Positions 1 through 6,239 of a stretch of 7,123 nucleotides of DNA are shown one piece after another. The position numbers and the translations under genes are program-made. Within the stretch, counting starts at the first letter, position 1. Each line of letters begins with the position of its first letter. The notes beneath the pieces are model-generated. The model saw only the letters and a program-made list of their open reading frames with translations. It did no database searches and was not told where the DNA came from. The DNA comes from Arthrobacter sp. (GTDB taxonomy: Bacteria; Actinomycetota; Actinomycetes; Actinomycetales; Micrococcaceae), in assembly GCA_031178585.1 (NCBI GenBank), contig JAPSIT010000075.1:1-7123 (forward strand), given 5' to 3'.

Positions 1-117
1 GATGCGGACAGCGAAGTTCCAGCTGAACCTGCGCCGGCTGGGTGACGTTTCCGGGAGGCCCTGGGACAGCTTCGGGGAGTGCCCCGGAGCCAGGCCGTGC
101 TCTGTTGTGGTGGTCAT
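1..117 (-). CDS. Second carbohydrate ABC transporter permease (MalG-like), N-terminal fragment
   Basis: An open frame of 39 codons starts at the ATG at 117-115 and runs off the left edge without a stop. It begins only 8 bp after the stop of the upstream permease, and an AAGG overlapping that stop lies 6 nt before the ATG as a plausible ribosome-binding site. The peptide has a polar start rich in Thr, Pro and Ser, then the basic stretch RRRFSWNFAVRI at residues 28-39. This is the usual pattern just before the first membrane segment of MalG-type inner-membrane permeases. In CUT1 sugar importers the order binding protein, MalF-like, MalG-like is very common, and this fits the third place. The assignment rests mainly on position and the basic end; no transmembrane segment or EAA loop is inside the window. 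It would pair with the permease at 126-1106 to form the membrane channel. Confidence 0.75.
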   Translation of the reverse strand, partial: MTTTTEHGLAPGHSPKLSQGLPETSPSRRRFSWNFAVRI

Positions 118-125
118 GGCTGGCC

Positions 126-1106
126 TTACTGGTAGAAGACGAATCGCTTGCTGAGCCGGAACTGCGCGGCCGTGATGGCCATGATGATCAGGGTGAGAAG
201 CACGCCGATGGCGGATGCCTGACCGAACTCGAGCCGCTGGAAGGCCGATTCGAAGATCACCATGACGGCGGTGCGCGTGGAGTCTCCGGGCCCGCCGCGG
301 GTCAGCACATAGGGCTGGTCGAACACCTGCAGCGCACTGATGATGGCCATCACCGAGGCCACCAGCGTGGTGGGGCTCAGCAGGGGCAGCGTCACGTGCA
401 GGTGCTTGCGCCAGCCGGTGGCGCCGTCGATCGATGCGGCTTCGTAAGTCTCCACGGGGATGGAGGCCAGGCCTCCGATGAACAGCAGGAAGGAGAACCC
501 GAAGTTCTGCCACACGAAGACCAGGACCACGACGGCGGCGGACCCGCCGGGCGTGGTCAGCCACGGGACGGCGGGGATGCCCACAAGGGACAGGAACCAG
601 TTGACCACGCCGAACTGTTCGTTGAAGAGGTACCGCATGAAGATGGACACCGAGGCAGCGGACAGGATCAGCGGGAAGAAGAACGCCGAGCGGAAGAACA
701 CCCGCAGCCAGGCCGGCATCTTCTCCTGCACCATGACGGCCAGAGCCAGGGCGAGGCCCAGCTGGAGCGCCACGGCCACGACCACGAACGCGATGGTGTT
801 CAGGAAGGACACCCGGACGGTGGGGTCTTGGACCACCTCAGAGAAGTTGTCGAAGCCCACGAAGGTCGGCGCCGAAATGATGTCCCAGCGGAAGAAGGCG
901 AGGACCACGGACGCCACGATCGGGATCAGCGTAAACAGGCCCATGCCGAGGATCGTGGGCGCCAGGAAGACCCAGGCCAGCCAGCGCTGGCTGTGCCTGC
1001 CGTTGCTGTTGGCGTTGCCGGGGCTGACCGCGTTGGTGCGGGCCGCCGTCGGGGTTGCCGGTTTGGCGGCCCGATTTGGATCCCGCCGCGGGGTGGTGGT
1101 GCTCAT
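126..1106 (-). CDS. Carbohydrate ABC transporter permease, MalF/UgpA-like (CUT1 family)
   Basis: Integral membrane subunit of a binding-protein-dependent sugar importer, 326 aa, normal length for the family. After a polar cytoplasmic tail (residues 1-40) come about six hydrophobic segments, roughly 42-72, 101-126, 137-158, 190-212, 246-265 and 296-315. The family's EAA loop, which docks on the ATPase, is at 222-241 (EAASIDGATGWRKHLHVTLP), with the expected EAA, Gly and LP positions. The conserved Pro-Tyr-Val-Leu-Thr-x-Gly-Gly-Pro stretch typical of MalF-like permeases is near residues 265-273. The start is well supported: GAGGAGG lies 5 nt upstream, and the ATG overlaps the TGA of the solute-binding protein gene (ATGA), suggesting coupled translation. 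No ATP-binding subunit is in the window; many actinobacterial CUT1 systems share a distant MsiK-type ATPase. The sugar cannot be read from this sequence. Confidence 0.93.
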   Translation of the reverse strand: MSTTTPRRDPNRAAKPATPTAARTNAVSPGNANSNGRHSQRWLAWVFLAPTILGMGLFTLIPIVASVVLAFFRWDIISAPTFVGFDNFSEVVQDPTVRVSFLNTIAFVVVAVALQLGLALALAVMVQEKMPAWLRVFFRSAFFFPLILSAASVSIFMRYLFNEQFGVVNWFLSLVGIPAVPWLTTPGGSAAVVVLVFVWQNFGFSFLLFIGGLASIPVETYEAASIDGATGWRKHLHVTLPLLSPTTLVASVMAIISALQVFDQPYVLTRGGPGDSTRTAVMVIFESAFQRLEFGQASAIGVLLTLIIMAITAAQFRLSKRFVFYQ

Positions 1107-2524
1107 GACTGCCTCCTCAAGGCCAGCTCAAGATCGCGCTGCAAGGAGGCGAGGGCCTGCTTGAGCTGCCGCTCGTCGCCGCTGACAGCCAGCGAGACGT
1201 TCTTCATCAGGGCTGTTTCGACGGCGGCCTGCTGGGGTGGCGCCGGAATGGGGCCCGTGGTGGGGAACCGGTCCAGGGTGTCGTAAAAGACTTTCCAGTG
1301 GGCCGGCCCCTTGCCGGCGTAGAGCTGCTGGTTGACCATGGAGCGGCGAGCCGGCGTGGTGATCGGATTGGGGAAGATCAGTTCCATCGCCTCGCGGCTG
1401 GAGCTGAACTTGATCCATTCCCAGGCCGCGTCCTTGTCCTTGGCGGTTTTCATGATCGCGTAGCCCGCGGTGCCGAACTGGTGGCGCTGCGTCTTCCAGC
1501 GCGGGAAGAACTGGACGTCGAAGTCACTCCCGCCCATTCCGGCCTCGTGCAGGCCCTGCACCCAGTAGCCGCCGGCCGGGGTGGTGCCGATGCGGTTGGA
1601 GGCGAACAGTCCGACCAGTGAGCTGCCGCCGCCTTCCTCCGGGCGGACGCCGAGCCCGTCCTTGACAAGTCCGCGGAGGTAGTCGAAGGACTCGAACACA
1701 CGGTCGTCATTAGCGTTGGGCTCCAGCCATTGGTAACCGCCGGACCGGAGGCTGCGGGAGGGGTCGTTGGCGTAGAAGCCGTCCCAAAGCCAGTCTCCGC
1801 CGGCGGACCGGGTTTCCTTCAGGAAGCTGGTGTCGTTGGCGTAGAGCCACGGCACCACGCCGCCGAAGAGCCGGTTGGTCCAGTAGTAGGGCGTGAAGTC
1901 CGAGGTGCGGGCCTTGCGCATCGCGGCGAGGCTGGTGCGGAAATCGACGTGGGTCCAGTCGTCGGCAGGGCGCTCCAGGCCGGCCTGTCTGAACGCGGTG
2001 GTGTTGTAGTACATGTTGGCCGCGTTCCAGTCCATGGGGAGCTGGTACAGGCTGCCCTTGTACATGAAGGCTTCGACGAGGCTCGGGTGCACGTCGTCGA
2101 AGAACTCGGCCATATCCGCGGCATCGCGGCGCACGTACTCGTCGAGCGGATGGGCCAGTTTTTCCGCGAACAGCTGGGCGCCCTCGGTGGCAACGTAGAC
2201 CACGTCCGGCGGCGTGCCCGCAGCCACCATAGTGAGGATTTTGGTGAAGAAGTCTTTCCAGTCGACGGCCTGGATGGCCTGGACCTTGACTTTGATCTCC
2301 GGGTGGAGCCGGGTAAAGGCGTCGATGGCACGCTGGCGGGCGGCGGCGTCCGCTGCGGTGCCCATGATGGCGATGCTGAGGCTGTTGTCCCCGCGGCCGG
2401 GAATGTCCGTTCCGGAGAGCCGTGGCCACGATGCCACGGTAGCTCCGATTATTCCCGCGCCGAGGGCACCGAGGGCGGTACGGCGGCTGATTTCCCGCAG
2501 GTGCCCGTTAGTGTCTCCGGTCAT
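1103..2524 (-). CDS. Extracellular solute-binding protein of a CUT1 sugar importer, Tat-type leader
   Basis: 473-aa family 1 extracellular solute-binding protein, the substrate receptor for the permeases downstream. The leader has a twin-arginine motif SRRTAL at residues 13-18 followed by a hydrophobic stretch to about 32, so export of the folded protein by the Tat pathway is likely. The mature part shows the familiar pattern of this family: FTKILTMVAAGTPPDVVYV at 93-111, a YQLPMDWNAANMYYN region that lines the sugar cleft in relatives, and aromatic-rich stretches. Unusually for a Gram-positive receptor there is no lipobox cysteine, and no cysteine anywhere in the protein. Attachment would then need an uncleaved signal peptide or another route. 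The start is fixed by AGGAAGGG about 6 nt upstream. It is the first gene of the operon, with a promoter and two operators directly upstream. The ligand is unknown; mono- or oligosaccharide is inferred from family only. Confidence 0.92.
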   Translation of the reverse strand: MTGDTNGHLREISRRTALGALGAGIIGATVASWPRLSGTDIPGRGDNSLSIAIMGTAADAAARQRAIDAFTRLHPEIKVKVQAIQAVDWKDFFTKILTMVAAGTPPDVVYVATEGAQLFAEKLAHPLDEYVRRDAADMAEFFDDVHPSLVEAFMYKGSLYQLPMDWNAANMYYNTTAFRQAGLERPADDWTHVDFRTSLAAMRKARTSDFTPYYWTNRLFGGVVPWLYANDTSFLKETRSAGGDWLWDGFYANDPSRSLRSGGYQWLEPNANDDRVFESFDYLRGLVKDGLGVRPEEGGGSSLVGLFASNRIGTTPAGGYWVQGLHEAGMGGSDFDVQFFPRWKTQRHQFGTAGYAIMKTAKDKDAAWEWIKFSSSREAMELIFPNPITTPARRSMVNQQLYAGKGPAHWKVFYDTLDRFPTTGPIPAPPQQAAVETALMKNVSLAVSGDERQLKQALASLQRDLELALRRQS

Positions 2525-2533
2525 GTCTTTCCC

Positions 2534-2553
2534 TTCCTAACACGTGTTAGGAA
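2534..2553. promoter_or_regulatory. Operator O1, LacI-family-type palindrome
   Basis: Perfect 20-bp palindrome TTCCTAACACGTGTTAGGAA with a central CG, the hallmark symmetry of LacI/GalR-family operators. It starts immediately downstream of the -10 hexamer of the importer promoter, covers the expected transcription start, and shares bases with the Shine-Dalgarno sequence of the binding-protein gene. A bound repressor would block transcription directly. The repressor gene is not in the window. Confidence 0.8.
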
Positions 2554-2582
2554 CTGTAGGGCGCGCACCTAACACGTGTCAA
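2553..2582 (-). promoter_or_regulatory. Sigma-70-type promoter of the sugar importer operon
   Basis: Reading leftwards, a perfect -35 hexamer TTGACA (2582-2577) is followed by an 18-bp spacer and the -10 hexamer TACAGT (2558-2553, 4 of 6 consensus bases). The predicted transcript would start near 2546, giving a 5' leader of about 22 nt with a good ribosome-binding site. The -35 box lies inside operator O2, and the start site inside O1. This is inferred from sequence; no start site was measured. Confidence 0.7.
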
Positions 2583-2583
2583 G
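2568..2583. promoter_or_regulatory. Operator O2, imperfect second copy of the LacI-type palindrome
   Basis: The sequence CCTAACACGTGTCAAG repeats the left half and core of O1 (CCTAACACGTGT) and departs from symmetry only in the outer right half. The departing bases on the other strand create the TTGACA -35 box, which suggests a compromise between operator and promoter function. Its centre is 32 bp from the centre of O1, about three helical turns, so two repressor dimers would sit on the same face of the DNA. Confidence 0.72.
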
Positions 2584-2663
2584 TGTGCTTGGTCACGTCG
2601 CGAAGACGCACCTGGACATGCCCCGGCCTCCCTCCCCCTCCTGGTTGCCCTATCCTCCCGGCG
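2584..2663. other. Gene-free spacer with a pyrimidine-rich tract
   Basis: No open frame with a ribosome-binding site and no RNA gene was seen here. Positions 2620-2644 form a C/T-rich tract on the plus strand that ends in CTCCTGG. It loosely resembles a decayed repeat unit of the array that follows, but it is out of the 32-bp register, so it was not counted as a copy. Confidence 0.5.
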
Positions 2664-2898
2664 GACCCTCCGTCACTTCCTGCCGTCTTTGACCGGACGC
2701 CCCGTCACTTCCTGCCGACCAAACTCCAACGCTCCCTCACGTCCTACCGAATTTGGCCGGACGCTCCGTCACGTTTGGCCGGACCATATGTGCAGGAGCG
2801 TTGGCCGGAAACCTGCAAGATCTGCAGGAGGGTCGGATAGAAACCCGCAGGATGTGAGAGAGCGTCGGTAAAAGAGGTGCAGGATGTGAGAGAGCGTT
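2664..2898. repeat. Dyad-symmetric array of eight 22-bp repeats on a 32-bp period
   Basis: Four direct units begin at 2664, 2696, 2728 and 2760. Four inverted units end at 2802, 2834, 2866 and 2898. Each step is exactly 32 bp, and both sets mirror about position 2781. In the forward sense a unit begins GACGCTCC, continues with G or C plus TCAC, and ends around TCCTGCCG; the roughly 10-bp stretches between units are poorly conserved. Units 1 and 2 share CCGTCACTTCCTGCCG, and the last two inverted units share the exact 19-mer GCAGGATGTGAGAGAGCGT. The innermost pair (2761-2773 with 2789-2801) can form a hairpin. The array lies between the 3' end of phoX and the importer promoter. It contains no convincing gene. 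It may act as a transcription barrier, a protein-binding array or a dispersed intergenic repeat; the function is not known to me. Confidence 0.88.
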
Positions 2899-2920
2899 GG
2901 GGGTGGGGGTGGGTGAGGGG
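2899..2920 (+). other. G-quadruplex motif downstream of phoX
   Basis: The plus strand has four G-runs of 5, 5, 3 and 4 bases separated by loops T, T and TGA, which meets the usual G3+ with loops of 1-7 rule. The G-rich strand is the template strand for phoX transcription, which comes from the right and would enter this structure about 27-48 bp after the phoX stop codon. It could hinder polymerase and aid termination; that role is inference. Confidence 0.6.
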
Positions 2921-2943
2921 TGGCGTGGTGGGGTGGCGTGGTG
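2918..2943. repeat. Perfect 13-bp tandem duplication next to the phoX stop codon
   Basis: GGGTGGCGTGGTG occurs twice in a row (2918-2930 and 2931-2943), ending 3 bp before the phoX stop triplet. It overlaps the last G-run of the quadruplex motif. Copy number may vary by slippage. Confidence 0.85.
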
Positions 2944-2946
2944 AAG

Positions 2947-5040
2947 TTAGTCGTCCGTGCGGAAGACCTGGATCACCGAGGGGCGCGGGGCCCTTGCCTG
3001 GCCGGTCTTCACCGGGAAGCCTGCGCGGACGTAGTCCGGGAACAGGGAGTTCGGGGCCTCGAACGTGCCGTCCTCGCCCGGGTGCTGCACGGAGACGAAC
3101 ACGGTGCGCTCGTCGTCGTGAATGATCGGGCCGCAGGTTTCGGCGTCGCGGGGAACGGCGAGGAACTGCTCCACGCGGCCGCGTTCTGCACCTTCAAGCG
3201 TGACCTTGAACAGGCCGTCGTTCTTGCCGATGCCGGAGGGCGCCCCGTCGGTGGAGATCCACAGGTTGCCGACGGAGTCGAAGGCAAGGTTGTCCGGGCA
3301 GGAGATCGGCGACACCTGGTCCACCGGGAAGCCGGAGAAATAGGTGACGTCACCCTGGGCCGGGTCGCCGCAGACCATGAGCAGGTTCCATGTGAAGCGC
3401 GTGGACGTCTGGTCTCCGGTTTCCGTGATCTCGACGATGTGGCCGTCGCGGTTGGTGTTCCGCGGGTTGACCTCGGTGGCGCCTTCCTTGCCGATCTTGC
3501 CGCGGTCCGAGTTGTTGGTGCACGCGACGTAGACCTTGCCTGTGAAGGGGCTCGGTTCAACGTCCTCGCAGCGGTCCATCTTTGTGGGGCCCACTTGGTC
3601 AGCGGCGAGGCGGGTGTAGACGAGGACTTGCTCGACGGACATCCCGGGGACAGCGGACTTGCCGTCGAGCACCAGCGGCAGCCATTCACCGGTGCCGTCA
3701 AAGGCCCCGTCCGCGGGCACACGCCCGGTGCCGTCAATTTCGGCCGCCGGGGAGTCACCCGTGAACTTTGCGACGAACAGGCTTCCTGCGGAGAGCAGGG
3801 TCATGTTGTGCTTGCGGTCCCCCTCGATGTACTTGTCCTTGGAGACGAATTTGTACAGGTAGTCGAAGCGCTCGTCGTCGCCGGAGTAGGCCACCACGTG
3901 CCCGGACTCGGCCACGATCACGTTGGCGCCTTCGTGCTTGAAGCGGCCCAGCATGGAGTGCTTCTTGGGGGTCGACGTCGGGTCGAACGGGTCAACCTCG
4001 ACGATCCAGCCGAAACGGTTGGCCTCGTTCTCGTAGCCGGCGTTGTTGGTGTTGAAACGCGGGTCATCCAGTTCCCACTCCCGCGCCGTGGGCTTGTTGG
4101 TGAGACCGTAGCGCTTATCCCCCTCCGAGGTTCCCGGGGCAACAAAGTAGCCCTGGAAGTTCTCTTCGCCGGAGAGGATGGTGCCCCAGGGCGTGGTGCC
4201 GCCGGCACAGTTGCCCAGCGTGCCGTTGATCCAGCGGCCGGCGGGGTCGGCGACGGTCTTGACCAGAGCAGATCCGGCGGCGGGTCCGGTGAGCTCGTAG
4301 CGGGTGTTGTTGAGGAAACGTCGGTTGAGCGGTGCGCCCTGCACGTAACTCCACGGCTTGTTTTTGTTCTTGCGCTCCAGCTCCACAACGGACAGCCCGT
4401 GGGCTGCCTGGCTGATGGCGCGGACTTCCGCGGCAGGCATCGACGGCGGGAACATGATGGCGTCGTTGGTGTACTCGTGGTTGGCGAAGAGCACCGCGCG
4501 GCGGCCCTTGCTGCCGGGGATTTCGAGAATATCGGTGTAGTCGTTGTTGTAGCCGAACTGCTTCTCCTGCTTGGCGGCAGTCTGGGAGTTCAGGTCGAAC
4601 GCCGGAGCGCCCTTGAAGATCGGGTCGCCCCACCGGATGACCGGCTGCCAGGTGAAACCGGCAGGCACGGTAACGGCGTCGACGTCAGCCGGAACGGACG
4701 GGATAGCGGTGAACCGGAGCTTTGAGGCCCCGGCGTTGCCGTAGCCGTTCTTCGCGGCGGCCGAAAGGCCGGTCCCGCCGTCGGCTACTGCCGTTTCGGA
4801 GGATGCCAGGGAACCGCCGAGCACGACGGCGAGGGCTCCGGCGGCGCCGAAGCCCAGGGCGGCGCGGCGGGACATCGTCGTGGATGCAATGTCGCGGAAG
4901 TAGCTGTTGGAGCTGGTGTTGCAGACGTCGCCCGAGCAGGCGTTGTCGCACTTAAGGGCGCAGGTGACGGGGCTGCGCTTGCCTTTGGTGTGGCCGAGCA
5001 TGGGCAGCAGGGCAAACTTGCGCCCGGGAATTTCAGACAT
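2947..5040 (-). CDS. phoX: PhoX-type alkaline phosphatase (DUF839 family), Tat-exported
   Basis: 697-aa secreted phosphatase of the PhoX family, which releases phosphate from organic phosphoesters using iron and calcium in characterised members. Family hallmarks seen: ANHEYT at 186-191, NCAGGTTPWGTILSGEEN at 277-294, RCEDVEPSP at 490-498, CPDNLAFDSVGNLWISTDG at 581-599, and ETCGPIIHDDERTVFVSVQH at 634-653. The Tat signal is MSRRAALGFGAAG from residue 56, followed by a hydrophobic stretch and a likely cut after AVA (84-86). Ahead of it is an extra 55-residue segment with four cysteines at 27, 31, 35 and 40. The start at 5040 is supported by GGAAGG 6 nt upstream; the internal ATG at residue 56 would give a conventional leader, but the longer form matches other actinobacterial PhoX proteins as I recall them. 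Upstream repeats resemble a PHO box, consistent with induction by phosphate starvation. Confidence 0.94.
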   Translation of the reverse strand: MSEIPGRKFALLPMLGHTKGKRSPVTCALKCDNACSGDVCNTSSNSYFRDIASTTMSRRAALGFGAAGALAVVLGGSLASSETAVADGGTGLSAAAKNGYGNAGASKLRFTAIPSVPADVDAVTVPAGFTWQPVIRWGDPIFKGAPAFDLNSQTAAKQEKQFGYNNDYTDILEIPGSKGRRAVLFANHEYTNDAIMFPPSMPAAEVRAISQAAHGLSVVELERKNKNKPWSYVQGAPLNRRFLNNTRYELTGPAAGSALVKTVADPAGRWINGTLGNCAGGTTPWGTILSGEENFQGYFVAPGTSEGDKRYGLTNKPTAREWELDDPRFNTNNAGYENEANRFGWIVEVDPFDPTSTPKKHSMLGRFKHEGANVIVAESGHVVAYSGDDERFDYLYKFVSKDKYIEGDRKHNMTLLSAGSLFVAKFTGDSPAAEIDGTGRVPADGAFDGTGEWLPLVLDGKSAVPGMSVEQVLVYTRLAADQVGPTKMDRCEDVEPSPFTGKVYVACTNNSDRGKIGKEGATEVNPRNTNRDGHIVEITETGDQTSTRFTWNLLMVCGDPAQGDVTYFSGFPVDQVSPISCPDNLAFDSVGNLWISTDGAPSGIGKNDGLFKVTLEGAERGRVEQFLAVPRDAETCGPIIHDDERTVFVSVQHPGEDGTFEAPNSLFPDYVRAGFPVKTGQARAPRPSVIQVFRTDD

Positions 5041-5046
5041 GGAGGA

Positions 5047-5052
5047 CCTTCC
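5047..5052 (-). promoter_or_regulatory. Ribosome-binding site that fixes the long phoX start
   Basis: GGAAGG on the minus strand lies 6 nt before the ATG at 5040. It supports translation from the upstream ATG, so that the cysteine-containing N-terminal extension is made. Confidence 0.75.
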
Positions 5053-5091
5053 AAGGGATGTGTTGCGGTCCCGCCCACCCTGTCAGCGCAA

Positions 5092-5119
5092 ACTAAATGT
5101 GAGAGGTCACTCCGGTTAA
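5092..5119 (-). promoter_or_regulatory. Possible phoX promoter
   Basis: A -35-like TTAACC (5119-5114) and a -10-like TTTAGT (5097-5092) are separated by 16 bp; each matches four of six consensus bases. The -35 element lies inside the second PHO-like direct repeat, as expected for a promoter activated by PhoP. The match is weak without an activator and is offered as a hypothesis. Confidence 0.4.
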
Positions 5120-5131
5120 GTTCCGGTGAAC
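5110..5131 (-). promoter_or_regulatory. Putative PhoP-binding direct repeats (PHO box) of phoX
   Basis: On the minus strand two adjacent 11-bp units, GTTCACCGGAA and CTTAACCGGAG, share T-T-x-A-C-C-G-G-A. The unit length and the GTTCACC start fit the Streptomyces PHO-box unit described as G(G/T)TCAYYYR(G/C)G in direct repeat. A third GTTCACC, in the opposite orientation, is at 5146-5152. The position about 70-90 bp before the phoX start codon is right for an activator site. No phoP or phoR gene is in the window. Confidence 0.6.
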
Positions 5132-5152
5132 TTACATGCCTGTAAGTTCACC
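5125..5152. repeat. Perfect 12-bp inverted repeat between menC and phoX
   Basis: GGTGAACTTACA (5125-5136) and its exact reverse complement TGTAAGTTCACC (5141-5152) are separated by TGCC. The menC stop codon lies inside one arm, and the other arm overlaps the first PHO-like repeat. It could form an RNA hairpin at the menC 3' end, but no T-tract follows in the direction of transcription, so an intrinsic terminator is not convincing. Because each arm contains GTTCACC, it may equally be a protein-binding dyad. Confidence 0.75.
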
Positions 5153-6233
5153 TCGGCAAGTTTCGCTTTTGGCCGAGCTCTGCGTAGGCTCCGCGGAGCC
5201 GGTCCAGCCACCAGTTCTTGCGGTCCTCAGCAGCGGCGTAGCGCTCCATCAGTCCCTCGTCCGGCACGGCGTCCCGCAGCCGGATGGCGCCGTCGTCAGC
5301 CACCAGGGGATCCGTGGTGACGTCCCCGTCGAGCAGCGAGACGGTCCCCAGGCCGCAGGCATACGGCAGTTCCGGAAGGGCGGCGGCGAGCGCCAGGCCG
5401 GCCCGGATGCCGACGGAGGTGTCGAGGGCGGAACTCACGACGGCGGGCATTCCGGCCTGTGCAACGATGTCCAGCGCACGCCGCACTCCCCCCAGCGGGG
5501 CCACCTTAACGACGATCAGGTCCGCGGCGCCGGCCCGTGCCACTTTCAGGGGGTCGTCCTCCTTGCGCACGCTTTCGTCCGCGGCAATGAGCACAGGGAC
5601 GCCCGCTTGACGCAGGCGGCGTCGCACTTCAGCCAGGGCGTCGATGCCCAGGACCGGCTGCTCTGCATATTCAAGGTCGAAGCCGGCGAGCCGCGTCAGA
5701 GCTTCCACAGCCTCCGGCACGCCCCACCCTCCGTTGGCGTCGACCCGGACGGCCGCCTCAGGGAGCTCGGCACGCACGGCCGCCACCCGGGCCGCATCGT
5801 CGTCGAGGGACTGTCCTGGTTCGGCTACCTTGATCTTGACTGCGTCCACGCGCCCGAACCGTGCGAGAACGTCCGGCACACGTGCCGCGGGGACTGCGGG
5901 CACGGTTGCGTTGACCGGAATGCTGTCCCGGAGCGGCTCCGGAAACCCCTGCCAGCCTGCTTCAATGGCGGCGCGTAGCCAGCGGCTGGCTTCCGCGTCG
6001 CCATATTCAGGAAAAGCACCAAACTCTCCCCAGCCCGCGGGTCCGCGGAGCAGCAGAGTCTCGCGCTCGAGAATGCCGCGGAATTTCACGCGCATCGGAA
6101 TGGACACCACCCGTGCGGCGCTCAGCAGTTCGGTGAGCGGGGGCAGCTCCTCAGGTGTCGGCAGGCTGTCCCCGGCGGACAGTCCGGACCGCTGAGGAAA
6201 TTTGGAAGCCCGGGAAGGCGATGCGGCAGGCAT
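5148..6233 (-). CDS. menC: o-Succinylbenzoate synthase, menaquinone biosynthesis
   Basis: Enolase-superfamily enzyme that dehydrates SHCHC to o-succinylbenzoate in the cytoplasm, a step of classical menaquinone synthesis. With the ATG at 6233 the protein has 361 aa. The N-terminal capping part contains the MenC-like VVSIPMRVKFRGI at about 42-54 and GPAGWGEFGAFPEY. The barrel carries the expected catalytic and metal residues: KIK at 133-135, D165 in VDANGGW, E191 in YAEQP, D219 in AADES, and K243 in VVKVAPLGG. The frame is open upstream to a TTG at 6359, but that start has no ribosome-binding site and adds a segment unlike MenC. The 6233 ATG also lacks a Shine-Dalgarno sequence; a -10-like hexamer seven bases upstream suggests a leaderless message. 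The first 40 residues look poorly conserved, so a start slightly downstream cannot be excluded. No other men genes are in the window. Confidence 0.9.
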   Translation of the reverse strand: MPAASPSRASKFPQRSGLSAGDSLPTPEELPPLTELLSAARVVSIPMRVKFRGILERETLLLRGPAGWGEFGAFPEYGDAEASRWLRAAIEAGWQGFPEPLRDSIPVNATVPAVPAARVPDVLARFGRVDAVKIKVAEPGQSLDDDAARVAAVRAELPEAAVRVDANGGWGVPEAVEALTRLAGFDLEYAEQPVLGIDALAEVRRRLRQAGVPVLIAADESVRKEDDPLKVARAGAADLIVVKVAPLGGVRRALDIVAQAGMPAVVSSALDTSVGIRAGLALAAALPELPYACGLGTVSLLDGDVTTDPLVADDGAIRLRDAVPDEGLMERYAAAEDRKNWWLDRLRGAYAELGQKRNLPR

Positions 6234-6239
6234 AAATTC

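Noticed and set aside
42..1286. 414-codon open frame on the plus strand
   Set aside because: It is antisense to the permease and binding-protein genes, has a low-complexity His/Gly/Asp/Arg-rich product typical of a GC-driven shadow frame, and no ribosome-binding site or family motif.
2544..2871. Small plus-strand open frames within the gene-free region
   Set aside because: They run through the repeat array, lack ribosome-binding sites, and their products only reflect the repeat sequence.
2664..2898. CRISPR array
   Set aside because: The repeats are imperfect, linkers are only about 10 bp, and half the units are inverted; no cas gene is present.
2920..4725. 601-codon open frame on the plus strand
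   Set aside because: It is antisense to phoX, whose motifs are unambiguous; the product is Val/Gly/Arg-rich with no recognisable domain.
5125..5152. Intrinsic terminator of menC
   Set aside because: The stem is perfect, but the sequence after it in the direction of transcription (GGAACTTAACC) has no U-tract; a binding dyad is at least as likely, so it is listed as an inverted repeat.
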